From Vicingus serpentipes (GTDB lineage: Bacteria; Bacteroidota; Bacteroidia; Flavobacteriales_E; Vicingaceae), in contig NZ_VOOS01000002.1 of assembly GCF_007993035.1 (NCBI RefSeq), positions 434,001 to 498,000 on the forward strand: 64,000 nt of DNA, given 5' to 3'. The notes under the pieces were generated by a model. That model made no database searches. It was given only the letters and a program-made list of their open reading frames with translations, and had not been told where the DNA came from. The position numbers were made by a program, and so were the translations under genes. Below are positions 47,116-56,623 of this stretch, in pieces (within the stretch, counting starts at the first letter, position 1; every line of letters starts with the position of its first letter).

Positions 47116-47592
47116 TTATCGTTTTAAATTATTTAACTCATCAATAAAAGCTGTTAACTCTAACCTTACTGTATCATCTTCAATTATTACTGGCATTACT
47201 AAAACTTGTTCTGTAGCTGTTACTTCAACTTTGTAAAAAAGTTTATAATTAATATTATGTCCTTCTATATTTTGTAATTTCATTTTAAACCCCATATTCA
47301 TTTTTTTATAAAAGTTAATGATCTCTTCTTCTGACAATTCATTTCTAGAAATTGAATCTGTTAACCTTACTAGTAATTGATAATTACCTAATCTATAAGC
47401 TGTATTTATAATTTCTCCGAAAGAAGATCCTTTAATTAATGCAGGATTAGACCATCCATTTTTGGCATCACTACTTTTACTTACTTGTATATCAAAAGTA
47501 GATTGAGCCTTTTCATCTGATATTACACATGACATCAGACTAACTAGAGATAGTAAAATCAAACTTATTTTTTTTTCAATACTGCTCTTCAT
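47116..47592 (-). CDS. Small lipoprotein
   Basis: 158 residues with lipobox LMSC (Cys at residue 22) after ISLILLSLVS. The mature part has about 135 residues with a hydrophobic beta-rich end. First gene of the AAA+ group, 7 bp before the ATPase. A lipoprotein in one operon with a cytoplasmic AAA protein is unusual for a defence system and points to an envelope-related function. No family recognised. Confidence 0.68.
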   Translation of the reverse strand: MKSSIEKKISLILLSLVSLMSCVISDEKAQSTFDIQVSKSSDAKNGWSNPALIKGSSFGEIINTAYRLGNYQLLVRLTDSISRNELSEEEIINFYKKMNMGFKMKLQNIEGHNINYKLFYKVEVTATEQVLVMPVIIEDDTVRLELTAFIDELNNLKR

Positions 47593-47620
47593 GCTATTAC
47601 TAACGATGTAGATTTTTATT

Positions 47621-47671
47621 TACAGCATTTATAAAAAAAATTAAGACAACAACTTTACTTCCAATGCTGTA
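47621..47671. repeat. Inverted repeat between divergent genes
   Basis: TACAGCATT at 47621-47629 and AATGCTGTA at 47663-47671, 33 bp apart, in the 133-bp gap between the divergent lipoprotein/AAA group and the 230-aa membrane protein. A related half (TACAGCAT) occurs at 44662. May be an operator pair shared by the two promoters. Confidence 0.45.
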
Positions 47672-47725
47672 TCCAGAAAATTACTTCGTTAATCTTTAAA
47701 GCTATTAACTAACACAATCCCCTAT

Positions 47726-48418
47726 ATGCAATTTTATAAGATATTTAAGTTTGGAGACTTAATCGGAGTAAATCAATTATCATTTACCGATTTAATTAAA
47801 GTACAATTTACAGTGTTAATTATCTATATAATCCTATTTGCATTTTTCGCTCTTGCATTACCATCTTTATTATTTACGCTTTATATTGTATGGATGATAA
47901 CTGGAGATGGTGGAAAAGGTTATGATGGACGAAATATTGAACAAAGACTCTATATTAACATTTTTACAATTTTAAGTGTAATCTATTTTTTAGTAGATTT
48001 TCATTTAGGATGGATTTCAATGAAAGTTACATCTAGTGCTTTTAGTAAAGAAACTCTAGATTCAATTGCTGCATTTAACTTAAATATTGGAATATTAAAC
48101 CTAATACTATTTTTTGTTGGACACGAAATATATTACTTAGGTGGAAATCGCATTTTTAGAATTTTAATCTTTCTTGTTGCTATTTATTATGGGGCCAAAA
48201 TAAGCAACTCTATTTCCTATGATATAATTTCTAAAAACAACCTTCAATACAATAATGAAGAAATCGAAAAAATGAGAGAGGAAATGTCCAACTTTAATAA
48301 ATATAATAATGAATCCACTAGGATTAAGCATATCGAAAAAGAAAAATTAAGACTTGAAGAAAGAGAAAGAAAGCTTAAAGAATTCGATGAAAATTTTGCT
48401 GAAAATTATTTAAAGTAA
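47726..48418 (+). CDS. Membrane protein with C-terminal coiled coil
   Basis: 230 residues with four hydrophobic helices (~27-60, ~78-97, ~117-134, ~140-156) and a highly charged cytoplasmic helix at ~178-230 (MREEMSNFNKYNN, then EKEKLRLEERERKLKEFDE), a likely coiled coil. No family recognised. Transcribed away from the AAA group; followed by two more plus-strand genes. Confidence 0.68.
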   Translation: MQFYKIFKFGDLIGVNQLSFTDLIKVQFTVLIIYIILFAFFALALPSLLFTLYIVWMITGDGGKGYDGRNIEQRLYINIFTILSVIYFLVDFHLGWISMKVTSSAFSKETLDSIAAFNLNIGILNLILFFVGHEIYYLGGNRIFRILIFLVAIYYGAKISNSISYDIISKNNLQYNNEEIEKMREEMSNFNKYNNESTRIKHIEKEKLRLEERERKLKEFDENFAENYLK

Positions 48419-48457
48419 CCTTCTTTATAGCTGTATTTTTTTAAGTATTACGTTAGG

Positions 48458-48997
48458 ATGAATATGAGCAATTACAGATATCATATTATTCCAAATAGAT
48501 TTGTTTACCATATTACCTCAAAAGAAAACAGAGAGAATATACTCAACAAAGGTATACTTTCTAATAGTAATAAAAACATTGGATACAATAATGCTGTATT
48601 TGCCCATAATTGTGAATTAATAAACACTAATTGGTATCCATTTATTTTAGATCAATATGAATGGGATTTTGATGAAGAAATAGGTTGGTATAGAGACTCA
48701 CCTAAAAACATCTTAAAAAGAGCTATAAAAAAATATTATGACATCTGGCGAATAGATACTAAATATTTAAATAGAACCTGGTTTATTGATGATGTAGGTG
48801 AAAAAGAATTCGGAGGAAGTTTCATAAAGAATAGAAAACTATATATAGTAACTTTTGGAGATATACCTAAAGAAGCTATTAGACTTTGTGAAATAAGAAA
48901 TGAAAAGAAACATATAATTGATGGCCAGAATGGTTGGATGAGCTTGTATTTTCCAAATATTGTTAAAGCACCTTCACACAAACAACTTTTAGTCTAG
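48458..48997 (+). CDS. Possible ADP-ribosyltransferase-fold protein
   Basis: 179 residues. The front, PNRFVYHITSKENRENILNKGILSN, followed by NAVFAHN, resembles the first part of ART-fold enzymes such as DarT and Tpt1 (YHxTxxxNxxxILxxGL). A possible third catalytic residue lies in AIRLCEIRNE near residue 145. The rest is Trp/Tyr-rich (ILDQYEWDFDEEIGWYRD). If right, it would modify nucleic acid or protein with ADP-ribose; an ADP-ribosylglycohydrolase gene lies 14 kb away in the same island. Weak RBS-like TTAGG just before the ATG. Confidence 0.62.
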   Translation: MNMSNYRYHIIPNRFVYHITSKENRENILNKGILSNSNKNIGYNNAVFAHNCELINTNWYPFILDQYEWDFDEEIGWYRDSPKNILKRAIKKYYDIWRIDTKYLNRTWFIDDVGEKEFGGSFIKNRKLYIVTFGDIPKEAIRLCEIRNEKKHIIDGQNGWMSLYFPNIVKAPSHKQLLV

Positions 48998-49031
48998 AAC
49001 TTAACTCTTTAATGTCAAAAAATGAAATACC

Positions 49032-49970
49032 ATGAAACACCTTAAACTAATAATCCTTATTCTTGGAAGCGTAATATTCCAAAAAGTTAGCATAGCTCAA
49101 TTATCAAAAATAGAAATGCAAGATTCGGCTTGCAATCTTTTTAATAATGAAAGGTATTTAGAATATGTTTCGTACATAAAAACTTTTCCTGCTGAAAAAA
49201 AACTTATTAATACTTATAGCGGTCTTGCCTTTGAATTACAATCAGAAAAAGAAACAACAAAACATAAAATAAAGTTATATTATAACAAAGCAAAAAAATA
49301 TTATAAATCAGCGTTAAAAGAAGGCAGTGATTCTTTTTACCCAAATTATTTTATAGCAAATGACAACCTAGCTAAAGGTAAAAATATAGACGCTCGAAAA
49401 CTATTTGAAAAAGCATTCAAAGACACTATAGTTTGTAAGCAATTTGAATGCGATTCAGCTTGTTATAATTTATCAATAGCATTAACTTATCTCCCTGAAA
49501 ATCCTAATAAAGCACTAAAATATTTTAACAAAGGTAAAATTGGTCTAATTCGCAATCCTTACTATTTAAACCAATGGATTTACACTAACCTCCTGGTTAA
49601 ACAAAAAATTGATTCCGATTTTTATAATGAAATTATGTCATTTGCAGAGCACATGGTTTTTGATGATATTGAACAAGAGGCTCTCTTTATGGCTTATTTA
49701 TTAGTAATTGAATATTGCGTAGAATTATCTAATGAAAATTGGCATAAAGCTTTTCGCAATAATATAAAAGGCGTTGGATTACTAGACTTTATTCCTGATA
49801 AATATTGGGACGGTTACCCACAATCGGTAAGTAAAGAATTATTCTATAATCCTTATTACCTATACTTTAATTATGATATTGGGACTATCGATAGAAAGAC
49901 ATATAAAAAAGGATTAAAAAAGCAGAAAGACACTTTTAGTCTTATTTTAAAAAATCTAATTACCCATTAA
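49032..49970 (+). CDS. Secreted tetratricopeptide-like protein
   Basis: 312 residues with signal peptide (~1-22, KVSIAQ). Helical repeats (~60-190), e.g. YYNKAKKYYKSALKEG, NIDARKLFEKAFKDT and NPNKALKYFNKGKIG, have the alternation of TPR motifs. The C-terminal 120 residues are helical, without recognised domain. Located 34 bp after the ART-like gene; a link between them is not evident since this one is exported. Confidence 0.7.
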   Translation: MKHLKLIILILGSVIFQKVSIAQLSKIEMQDSACNLFNNERYLEYVSYIKTFPAEKKLINTYSGLAFELQSEKETTKHKIKLYYNKAKKYYKSALKEGSDSFYPNYFIANDNLAKGKNIDARKLFEKAFKDTIVCKQFECDSACYNLSIALTYLPENPNKALKYFNKGKIGLIRNPYYLNQWIYTNLLVKQKIDSDFYNEIMSFAEHMVFDDIEQEALFMAYLLVIEYCVELSNENWHKAFRNNIKGVGLLDFIPDKYWDGYPQSVSKELFYNPYYLYFNYDIGTIDRKTYKKGLKKQKDTFSLILKNLITH

Positions 49971-50035
49971 GTCTTAACAAATTAATTTGAAGAAGTTTAT
50001 TTTAAAAAATTAATACAACATAGTCAACCAACTTA

Positions 50036-51043
50036 TTAGAAAACAAACATTTCACCACGCACATCTTGCTGTTCAATAGCTTTATCATAATACTTATCTA
50101 AAATATTAAGATTATTATTATAAGAGTTATAACTAAATTTATCCAAAATAGATTCTATTATAAATCTACTGTTAGATTTTTCAAACCTTCTACCTTTCTT
50201 ATATAATTCAAAACCTTTACCTACGTATATTGAATAGAAACTAGAAAAACAACATCTATCATGTAAGTTGGCTCCAATTTGGATTTTTTTATCATAAATA
50301 ATTAACTCTATAGATATATTTAAATTTGCAAGATTGCTATTTAAAAAAGTTTTAAATCTTTTGGCAAATTCTATTCTTTCTTTTTGAAGCTTTAGTTCGT
50401 CTTGTAGTTCTATTTTTTTTTCATTTTCTGGTACTTCAGAAAAAATTCTTAAATAACATTTATTATTTGATTTTTCAGGAACTAATGTCTTTATAAACTC
50501 AAGAATATTTTCTTTAATGATGTCTTTATCATCTTTCTTAAAAATATATCGATCAAAAATATAAATTGAATTACTATAATTTGATAAATAATTAATTCCT
50601 TCCCACCCATTCCAACTATATTCACTTGAATTCTCATCTTCAAGGAGATCGAATTTTCTTTCTAAATCTAAAATATTTTTAATTACAGACTCAAATGTTT
50701 CTATATTACAAATTTTTAAATTTCCTCTTGAATTTTCAAAACACCAATCACTATCTTCACTAGTGAAAGCTAGAGCAGGTCGTTTATTATTATAAAATAA
50801 AATATCCTTTACTAAATCATTAGAATAACCTTCAAACTCAGCATAATCAAACAATTTTTCAACTAAAGGGTTTTCGATTACAGCGTTATGATGTTCTTCA
50901 ATAGTCTCAAAATTAATATAGAACTTAACCTTAACAAAAGAGCTAAAAATTTCTAATACTTTTAAATAGGCAATTCTATTTTCTGATTGGTCTAGACAGC
51001 CAAAAAAATCATTTATAAAATCTTTATCAATAAATAAAACCAT
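50036..51043 (-). CDS. HDR-motif protein paired with the AAA ATPase
   Basis: 335 residues, starting 4 bp after the ATPase stop. N-terminal half (~1-110, MVLFIDKDFINDFFG) is unrecognised and begins with an acidic loop as in PIN-like or CRISPR-type nucleases, by eye only. The C-terminal half (~150-310) contains SIYIFDRYIF, then IIYDKKIQIGANLHDRCCFSSFYSIYVGKG, with a His-Asp-Arg motif like that of MITD1-C/PLD-like domains (lHDRf). The protein could be the effector of a two-gene ATPase system. No known family assigned. Confidence 0.7.
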   Translation of the reverse strand: MVLFIDKDFINDFFGCLDQSENRIAYLKVLEIFSSFVKVKFYINFETIEEHHNAVIENPLVEKLFDYAEFEGYSNDLVKDILFYNNKRPALAFTSEDSDWCFENSRGNLKICNIETFESVIKNILDLERKFDLLEDENSSEYSWNGWEGINYLSNYSNSIYIFDRYIFKKDDKDIIKENILEFIKTLVPEKSNNKCYLRIFSEVPENEKKIELQDELKLQKERIEFAKRFKTFLNSNLANLNISIELIIYDKKIQIGANLHDRCCFSSFYSIYVGKGFELYKKGRRFEKSNSRFIIESILDKFSYNSYNNNLNILDKYYDKAIEQQDVRGEMFVF

Positions 51044-51047
51044 AAGA

Positions 51048-52607
51048 TTATTTATTAGTAGCTTTTAAAATTTTAAACTTAGTATTAGTAGCTTCATCAT
51101 AAAAACCTTCTCCAAAATTATCTTGGAACACCCCATTTTCATTAGGGTTTAAATTAATTATTTGAGTTAAATCTTTTTTCTCTTTTTGAAGTTTATTAAT
51201 ATAGTAAATTCTAAATTTATCAGATATAGGTTTCTTACCTGGATTTCCTTCTAATCCTCTATTAGCAATTATAAATTGAAATTTTCGAATCATATATTCA
51301 CTATGGGTTTCTAGAATAAAATGAATTCCAAATAATTCATAACCTTCATAAAACATATCTGCAAGTTTACTCTGAAAATCAGGGTGTAAATTTGCCTCTG
51401 GTTCCTCTATAGATATAACAAAATAGGGAGATAATGGGTTTTCTGGTATTATCTTTTTACAAGAAAAAACATAAATTTGTAAGAGGATTGTAATTAACTG
51501 AGTTGATCCAAATCCTAAATCACTTAAATCACCCCAATGATTATTATTTAATAATTGGACCGAAGTCGTAGAACCATATTCTCTTTTGATTTTTATATCA
51601 TCTCCAAGTTCAAATACAATTAACCATTTATTAAGATAATCTTTTATTTTTTTAAAATCATCAACCTTTTTAGGATTTGACTGACCTAATGCTTTAGCTT
51701 CTTGGTCAACTTTAATGAATTCTTTTAAAAGTAAACCTAAAGGAGTTTTATCGTATTTATCAAAATGTAACCTATCTTGATTACCTCTTATTGTTGGTAA
51801 ATGAACATATCCGTGATAAAGAAAATCAGAAAAACTAGTAGAGAACCTAAATTCTAAAGAATTTTTTAAACCAATAGCTACTTTATCATCTCCTATTTTC
51901 TTTTTAAAATACTGCTCTAAAACTGACCATAGATCAGCATTATGAAGCAAATTTAACTTTCCATCATCTTCATCTCCTTCTCCATAAATTTCATGATAAG
52001 TAATATCAATATATTCTATTGGATAAACATCATCATAAGTACCCATTTTTTTTAGAACATCATATGAATTATCAAGTCCTTTACTCTTCCTTTTACTTCG
52101 TTCAATAATCTTTTGATGATCAGGCAACATCATCCCTTCAAGCATTTCATATAGCAAGTCAAACTTCATCATAATATGAATTTTTTGACCTTTCTGATAC
52201 TCAACAATTCCGATTAACTCTTTCCTAACAACACTATAAAATTCTACAGCATAAACAAAGCCTCTATCAGGATCTTTTTTATCAACTGTATAGCTCATTT
52301 TGATTTTAGGAGTATAGGATGCATCAACTGTAAAGGCAGGCCAAGAGAACGAAGCTTTTGTTGCATGTTTACCATCAAATTGACAGAGTGTTTTCTTAAT
52401 ACTTCCCAATCCATGATCTCCTCCATCAAAATTCAGAATAGTTGGAAACTTATTATTAATAAAATTATCTTTTAACAACAATAAAGACTTAAGTACACTT
52501 GATTTACCCGAACTATTTTTACCTGTAATTACATTTACTCCCGAAAATTCAAATTCCTTATCTCCTTTAAAAACTCTAAAATTCTCAACATTAAAAAATC
52601 TAAACAT
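51048..52607 (-). CDS. AAA15/21-type ATPase (OLD/SMC-like, DUF3696-like end)
   Basis: 519 residues. FRFFNVENFRVFKGDKEFEF with Walker A VITGKNSSGKSSVLKSLLLLKD (~29-40), a long insertion (~60-340) without endonuclease motifs, DLSDLGFGSTQLITILLQI as the ABC-type signature region (~365), Walker B FVISIEEPEANLHPDFQSKLAD (~400) and FILETHSEYMIRKFQ, the end typical of DUF3696-bearing ATPases. No TOPRIM domain is seen. Such ATPases are the sensors or motors of many two-gene defence systems (Septu, PARIS and Gabija have related ATPases). First gene of the pair with the HDR protein. Confidence 0.88.
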   Translation of the reverse strand: MFRFFNVENFRVFKGDKEFEFSGVNVITGKNSSGKSSVLKSLLLLKDNFINNKFPTILNFDGGDHGLGSIKKTLCQFDGKHATKASFSWPAFTVDASYTPKIKMSYTVDKKDPDRGFVYAVEFYSVVRKELIGIVEYQKGQKIHIMMKFDLLYEMLEGMMLPDHQKIIERSKRKSKGLDNSYDVLKKMGTYDDVYPIEYIDITYHEIYGEGDEDDGKLNLLHNADLWSVLEQYFKKKIGDDKVAIGLKNSLEFRFSTSFSDFLYHGYVHLPTIRGNQDRLHFDKYDKTPLGLLLKEFIKVDQEAKALGQSNPKKVDDFKKIKDYLNKWLIVFELGDDIKIKREYGSTTSVQLLNNNHWGDLSDLGFGSTQLITILLQIYVFSCKKIIPENPLSPYFVISIEEPEANLHPDFQSKLADMFYEGYELFGIHFILETHSEYMIRKFQFIIANRGLEGNPGKKPISDKFRIYYINKLQKEKKDLTQIINLNPNENGVFQDNFGEGFYDEATNTKFKILKATNK

Positions 52608-52743
52608 ATTTATGTATTTAACATATAAACTAAATTAATTAATCCAATATTAATATATCAAATTACTTAATCTTTATTCACGTCTTTATTTCTTTTTCTT
52701 ATAACATTTTTAAATGTATCTGTTAAATCTTCTATTCCGAAAG

Positions 52744-53122
52744 AGCTAAGCCAACATCTTTATAATTTGCTATATAAGGTCTACAATTCTTTTAGGGTCT
52801 ATATTAGTTTTTTGGAAAACAGTTTCTACTAATATTTTTTGAGCAAAAAAGACAGCTCCTTGATGGTCAAAACAACCGTAATTTTAAAGTCAAATTAAGG
52901 TTCCAAAATGTTGATAACTTAGCTGAATTTCATCTTTTGATTTGTCTCCCCTTATTTGAACTCTTGCCCCACTTATGTCAATAGCATTAAATCCTTCTTG
53001 ATTATTTTATAATAATTCTAAACTCAAATAATTTCTGTAAACTCTTTGGATAAGTTCTTAGTTGAAAAACCATTTTCATCAGCTAAAACACTAAGTTCAT
53101 TATGAGCTTTCCTCACTTTCAT
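52744..53122 (-). pseudogene. Decayed gene between the ATPase pair and the AddA-like gene
   Basis: The 559-bp gap 52608-53166 holds no intact gene but clear coding traces on the minus strand. An ATG at 53122 opens 33 codons (MKVRKAHNELSVLADENGF..); after a frame change, 53006-52890 reads NNQEGFNAIDISGARVQIRG.. up to a TGA; two stops later the same frame goes on as GCFDHQGAVFFAQKILVETV.. with NIDPKRIVDLI, a TAG at 52770-52772 and a last stop near 52746. One frameshift and at least three in-frame stops mark it as dead. The original product is unknown. 52608-52743 shows nothing recognisable. Confidence 0.72.
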
Positions 53123-53166
53123 ATTATCCTTTTGACATTTAATAAATATTAAAAATAAGTTTTAAA

Positions 53167-56100
53167 TCAATTATTTTGAAATTCTACCATTTTTCCAAGA
53201 ACAGTATAATATATTAACTTTTTTAACACCTTTTTGCATGTTAACTTTTCAATCATTTTTTCATAAGTATTCAATTGACCTAAATATTTACCAGCATAAT
53301 TAGAATTATCTACAGATGTTCTATCTAATATTCTTTCTATTTGACCAGGATAAGATTTATAATCTATTAAAATAAACCCTCCCGATACTTCTAACAACAA
53401 ATCAACTTCACCCTTATATACTTGACCATTAATTTCTGTCTCCAATGATAATTCCCTATACCATTCTTTAGGCTTAAATTCTTTACATATAAAATCATAA
53501 AACAAATCAATAGAGGAAGCAACATCTTTAGAATTAATTATATTATCCATTCGATAATTAATAATAATTCTTTCTATATTATTTAAACTATTATTGGTAA
53601 TATCATTAAGTTTATTTCCCAAGTAGAAGTATAAGATATCATGTAAACAATTTCCTAAAATGTCAACTTTATCTTTTGCTGATGATCCTGTAGGTATTCT
53701 ATTTTGAATATCTGCATAAATAGAAACGTCTACATTATTATTAATTTTAACTTTACTTGGAGAGATAAAATAAGGCTCTATATCACGATTATGATTTAAC
53801 TTCTTACCTAAAAAATATTTATTTTTTTCTTTATTTTCTATTTTATCATCATTGTTCAACTCCAACTTATGCACATGAAAATCAACACCTCTATCAAAAA
53901 CATCAGCTTTACCAGTATCTACATCTGCAAAATCTTCAAATCTCCAATTATCATGATGATTCACAATATCTAACCAAGGATATGCTAAGGTTTCTCCTTT
54001 GATATTAGGTTGTTTATGCATGCCTGTCGTTATTAGGTAATCTCGAGGCCTTGTCATACCAACATACATTACTCTTTTTAATTCGTTTTCATGTTTTGAT
54101 TTAGTTATTCTATATTCTTCTAACGATTTAATATGTGTAACGAAATCTTCAGATGGATTTGATGTTGCTGCACCAAAGCACCAGGGTAAAGACAATATAT
54201 CCCTATCTATTAAAACAGCATCTATGTTAATATTCGATTTATTTTCAATAAATATTCCAAAAACATTTCGAGATATAAACCCCCAATTAACATCTTTCTG
54301 CAACTCTGTTAGAATAACTAATGGCCATTCTAACCCCTTGGATTTATGATAAGTTAAAACGTTTATAGAATCATCATTTACTGATTTACTTTCTGTTAAA
54401 CTACTTTGAGAATCTAGATAATGAATAAATCCCATTATACTAGCGCCCATATTCATATTTATGCATCGATCATCATATTTGTATGCATATTCTATGATTT
54501 TTTGAATATTACTTCGTCTCTGTTCAGACTTACCCCAATTAGTAGTTACATTATAAATATTTAGCCTATTCACTAAATGTTCTATTAATTGGGGTAGAGG
54601 TAAATCTTTTATTTCATTTATTATTGAAGAAATACCGGTTATTAATAGGTTGTCCTTTCCCCAAGAGTTTAATTCATTATAATAATTTTCTCTTTTATTT
54701 ATATATTTTTTTAACTCCTCATTATAGTCAGCATCCTTTAAATCATCTTTATTTGGTTTTTGGGGATAACCAGGTAATTTATTTAAAAATATTAATCTAT
54801 CATCGATTAGATCACCAACATTATATGATGTTTCTGTAAGAATTTTAACCTCTGCTTTTGCTAAAACATTTTCTTTGGATAGAATCAACTTAATTAATGA
54901 AATAATCAAATAATATTCAGCTGTATTTTTAAGATTATCACTTTCTGAAGAGACTTTAATTCCAAAGTTATTTAACTCTTTAGTTAATGTGTTAACTTCA
55001 TCATTCCCTTTACATAAAATTGCAATATCACTTGGCCGTAATATTTTAGATTTTACGACCTCTTCATCGGGATTATTCAAATTTGGCTCCGATTGATCTT
55101 TATCAGTAATTATCCAACTTTCATTTAAAACTTTTACAACACTTTTAGCAACAGATTTAAAGTATGCTGGTTTAGTTGCATCTACTACATTCTCGCCTTT
55201 AGAATTAGTTTTAAATTCAACTAAATTAAAATGATGTAAAGCTGATAATTTAAAACCTTTATCTGTTCTTACAGGTTTTAATGTGATATGTTTTTCTTTT
55301 ACTTGATCTTTTAATGCCGGTTTAAAAATTTTGTTAACACAATCAACTATTTCTGGCCTTGACCTCCATGAATATTCTAAATTATCATTGACTAAACTTT
55401 TCTCTTGATTTTCTTCAAATCTCTTTACAATTGCATCTATTAAAATAGGATCAGTACCTCTAAAACTATAAATAGATTGTTTTGGATCTCCAACCCAAAT
55501 ACTCCTATTTACTATAAATGATAATTTTATAAAAATAGCTAATTGAATAGGACTAGAATCTTGAAATTCATCAACCATTACTAATTTTACTGTATCACGA
55601 ACTTCCTTTTGAACCTCCTTAATTTCGAGTAATTCTAAAAAACCCTTTTCCATATCGGAATAATCAATTAAACCGATTTCTTGTTTATAATTAGTATACT
55701 TTTTTATACTTTTTTCAGCTATATCAAATAATAAATTATTATACTCATCAATATCATTTAACAAGGTTTTAGTTCTATGATAAGCTTCTAGCTGATTCTT
55801 TGAAAATAACAGATCTTGACTTAACAAACCTTGATTTTCAAAATCATCAATAACTAATTTAATTTTCTTTAATTCGGAATATTGAATATTATACTTATTT
55901 ATATCTTTTAAATCCTTAGCTGCTTTTTTTCTTGTTTTATTTCTAGCTTCCGGAAGTTCTTCTCCAATTTTTATAATATTATCAATAATTCGATCTAAAT
56001 CTTTATAATTAATATGCGTACTATTTGTGTTCAGTATTTTTTTTGCGTAATCCAATGATTTTATCTTTGAATTTTCAAAATTTAAAATATTGTTTGTCCT

Positions 56101-56577
56101 TGCTAATTCAATAATTTTTAACAGATCATCTTTCCATTTTGAAGTGTCAACAGTTTTAAAATTGCCTAAAAAATTAAACTTATAACTTAAATCTGTTAGT
56201 CTTTCTAATTGGATTATTGAAGGAACATCGGCGATAGCTTGAGAGAAATAAAAATCAGTATCAGCCTCATCCATAACTTTAATTTCTTTTGGAAAACCTA
56301 TGTAATGCCAAAATTTTTGAATAAACTTTTGACAGACGGCATGAACAGTTCCTATATATGCATTAGTCAAATCATTTGCTTCAATAAACAAGCCTTCTTT
56401 TAGAAGACTCTCCATAGACTTTACTTTGATCTCGTCTGCTGCTTTTTTTGTAAAAGTTGTTAGCATCACCTCGTCAGCTTTACACTCCTTTTCAATAATA
56501 GCTTTATTCAACTCTACAGTTAACCTATAAGTTTTTCCACTTCCTGCACCAGCATTTATAAATGTTATATTTTTCAT
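53167..56577 (-). CDS. AddA-like UvrD helicase with C-terminal PD-(D/E)XK nuclease
   Basis: 1136 residues. SF1A helicase motifs: I FINAGAGSGKTYRLT (~5-19), Ia MLTTFTKKAADEIK, II LVMVDEFQDSSPIQ (~330), III VGDPKQSIYSFRG, IV in NLEYSWRSRPEIV, V VLTYHKSKGLEWPLVIL (~760) and VI VMYVGMTRPRDYL. The nuclease at the end shows GEVDLLLEVSGGFILIDYKSY (~1070) and QLNTYEKMIE. This is the layout of AddA/RecB. Its place in an island with an AddB-like partner 46 bp upstream suggests an accessory, probably defensive helicase-nuclease rather than the housekeeping AddAB, which should be elsewhere. Confidence 0.93.
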   Translation of the reverse strand: MKNITFINAGAGSGKTYRLTVELNKAIIEKECKADEVMLTTFTKKAADEIKVKSMESLLKEGLFIEANDLTNAYIGTVHAVCQKFIQKFWHYIGFPKEIKVMDEADTDFYFSQAIADVPSIIQLERLTDLSYKFNFLGNFKTVDTSKWKDDLLKIIELARTNNILNFENSKIKSLDYAKKILNTNSTHINYKDLDRIIDNIIKIGEELPEARNKTRKKAAKDLKDINKYNIQYSELKKIKLVIDDFENQGLLSQDLLFSKNQLEAYHRTKTLLNDIDEYNNLLFDIAEKSIKKYTNYKQEIGLIDYSDMEKGFLELLEIKEVQKEVRDTVKLVMVDEFQDSSPIQLAIFIKLSFIVNRSIWVGDPKQSIYSFRGTDPILIDAIVKRFEENQEKSLVNDNLEYSWRSRPEIVDCVNKIFKPALKDQVKEKHITLKPVRTDKGFKLSALHHFNLVEFKTNSKGENVVDATKPAYFKSVAKSVVKVLNESWIITDKDQSEPNLNNPDEEVVKSKILRPSDIAILCKGNDEVNTLTKELNNFGIKVSSESDNLKNTAEYYLIISLIKLILSKENVLAKAEVKILTETSYNVGDLIDDRLIFLNKLPGYPQKPNKDDLKDADYNEELKKYINKRENYYNELNSWGKDNLLITGISSIINEIKDLPLPQLIEHLVNRLNIYNVTTNWGKSEQRRSNIQKIIEYAYKYDDRCINMNMGASIMGFIHYLDSQSSLTESKSVNDDSINVLTYHKSKGLEWPLVILTELQKDVNWGFISRNVFGIFIENKSNINIDAVLIDRDILSLPWCFGAATSNPSEDFVTHIKSLEEYRITKSKHENELKRVMYVGMTRPRDYLITTGMHKQPNIKGETLAYPWLDIVNHHDNWRFEDFADVDTGKADVFDRGVDFHVHKLELNNDDKIENKEKNKYFLGKKLNHNRDIEPYFISPSKVKINNNVDVSIYADIQNRIPTGSSAKDKVDILGNCLHDILYFYLGNKLNDITNNSLNNIERIIINYRMDNIINSKDVASSIDLFYDFICKEFKPKEWYRELSLETEINGQVYKGEVDLLLEVSGGFILIDYKSYPGQIERILDRTSVDNSNYAGKYLGQLNTYEKMIEKLTCKKVLKKLIYYTVLGKMVEFQNN

Positions 56578-56623
56578 TATCCTTTTGAGATTTACCTTAA
56601 TTACTAAATTAGTTCAGATAATA

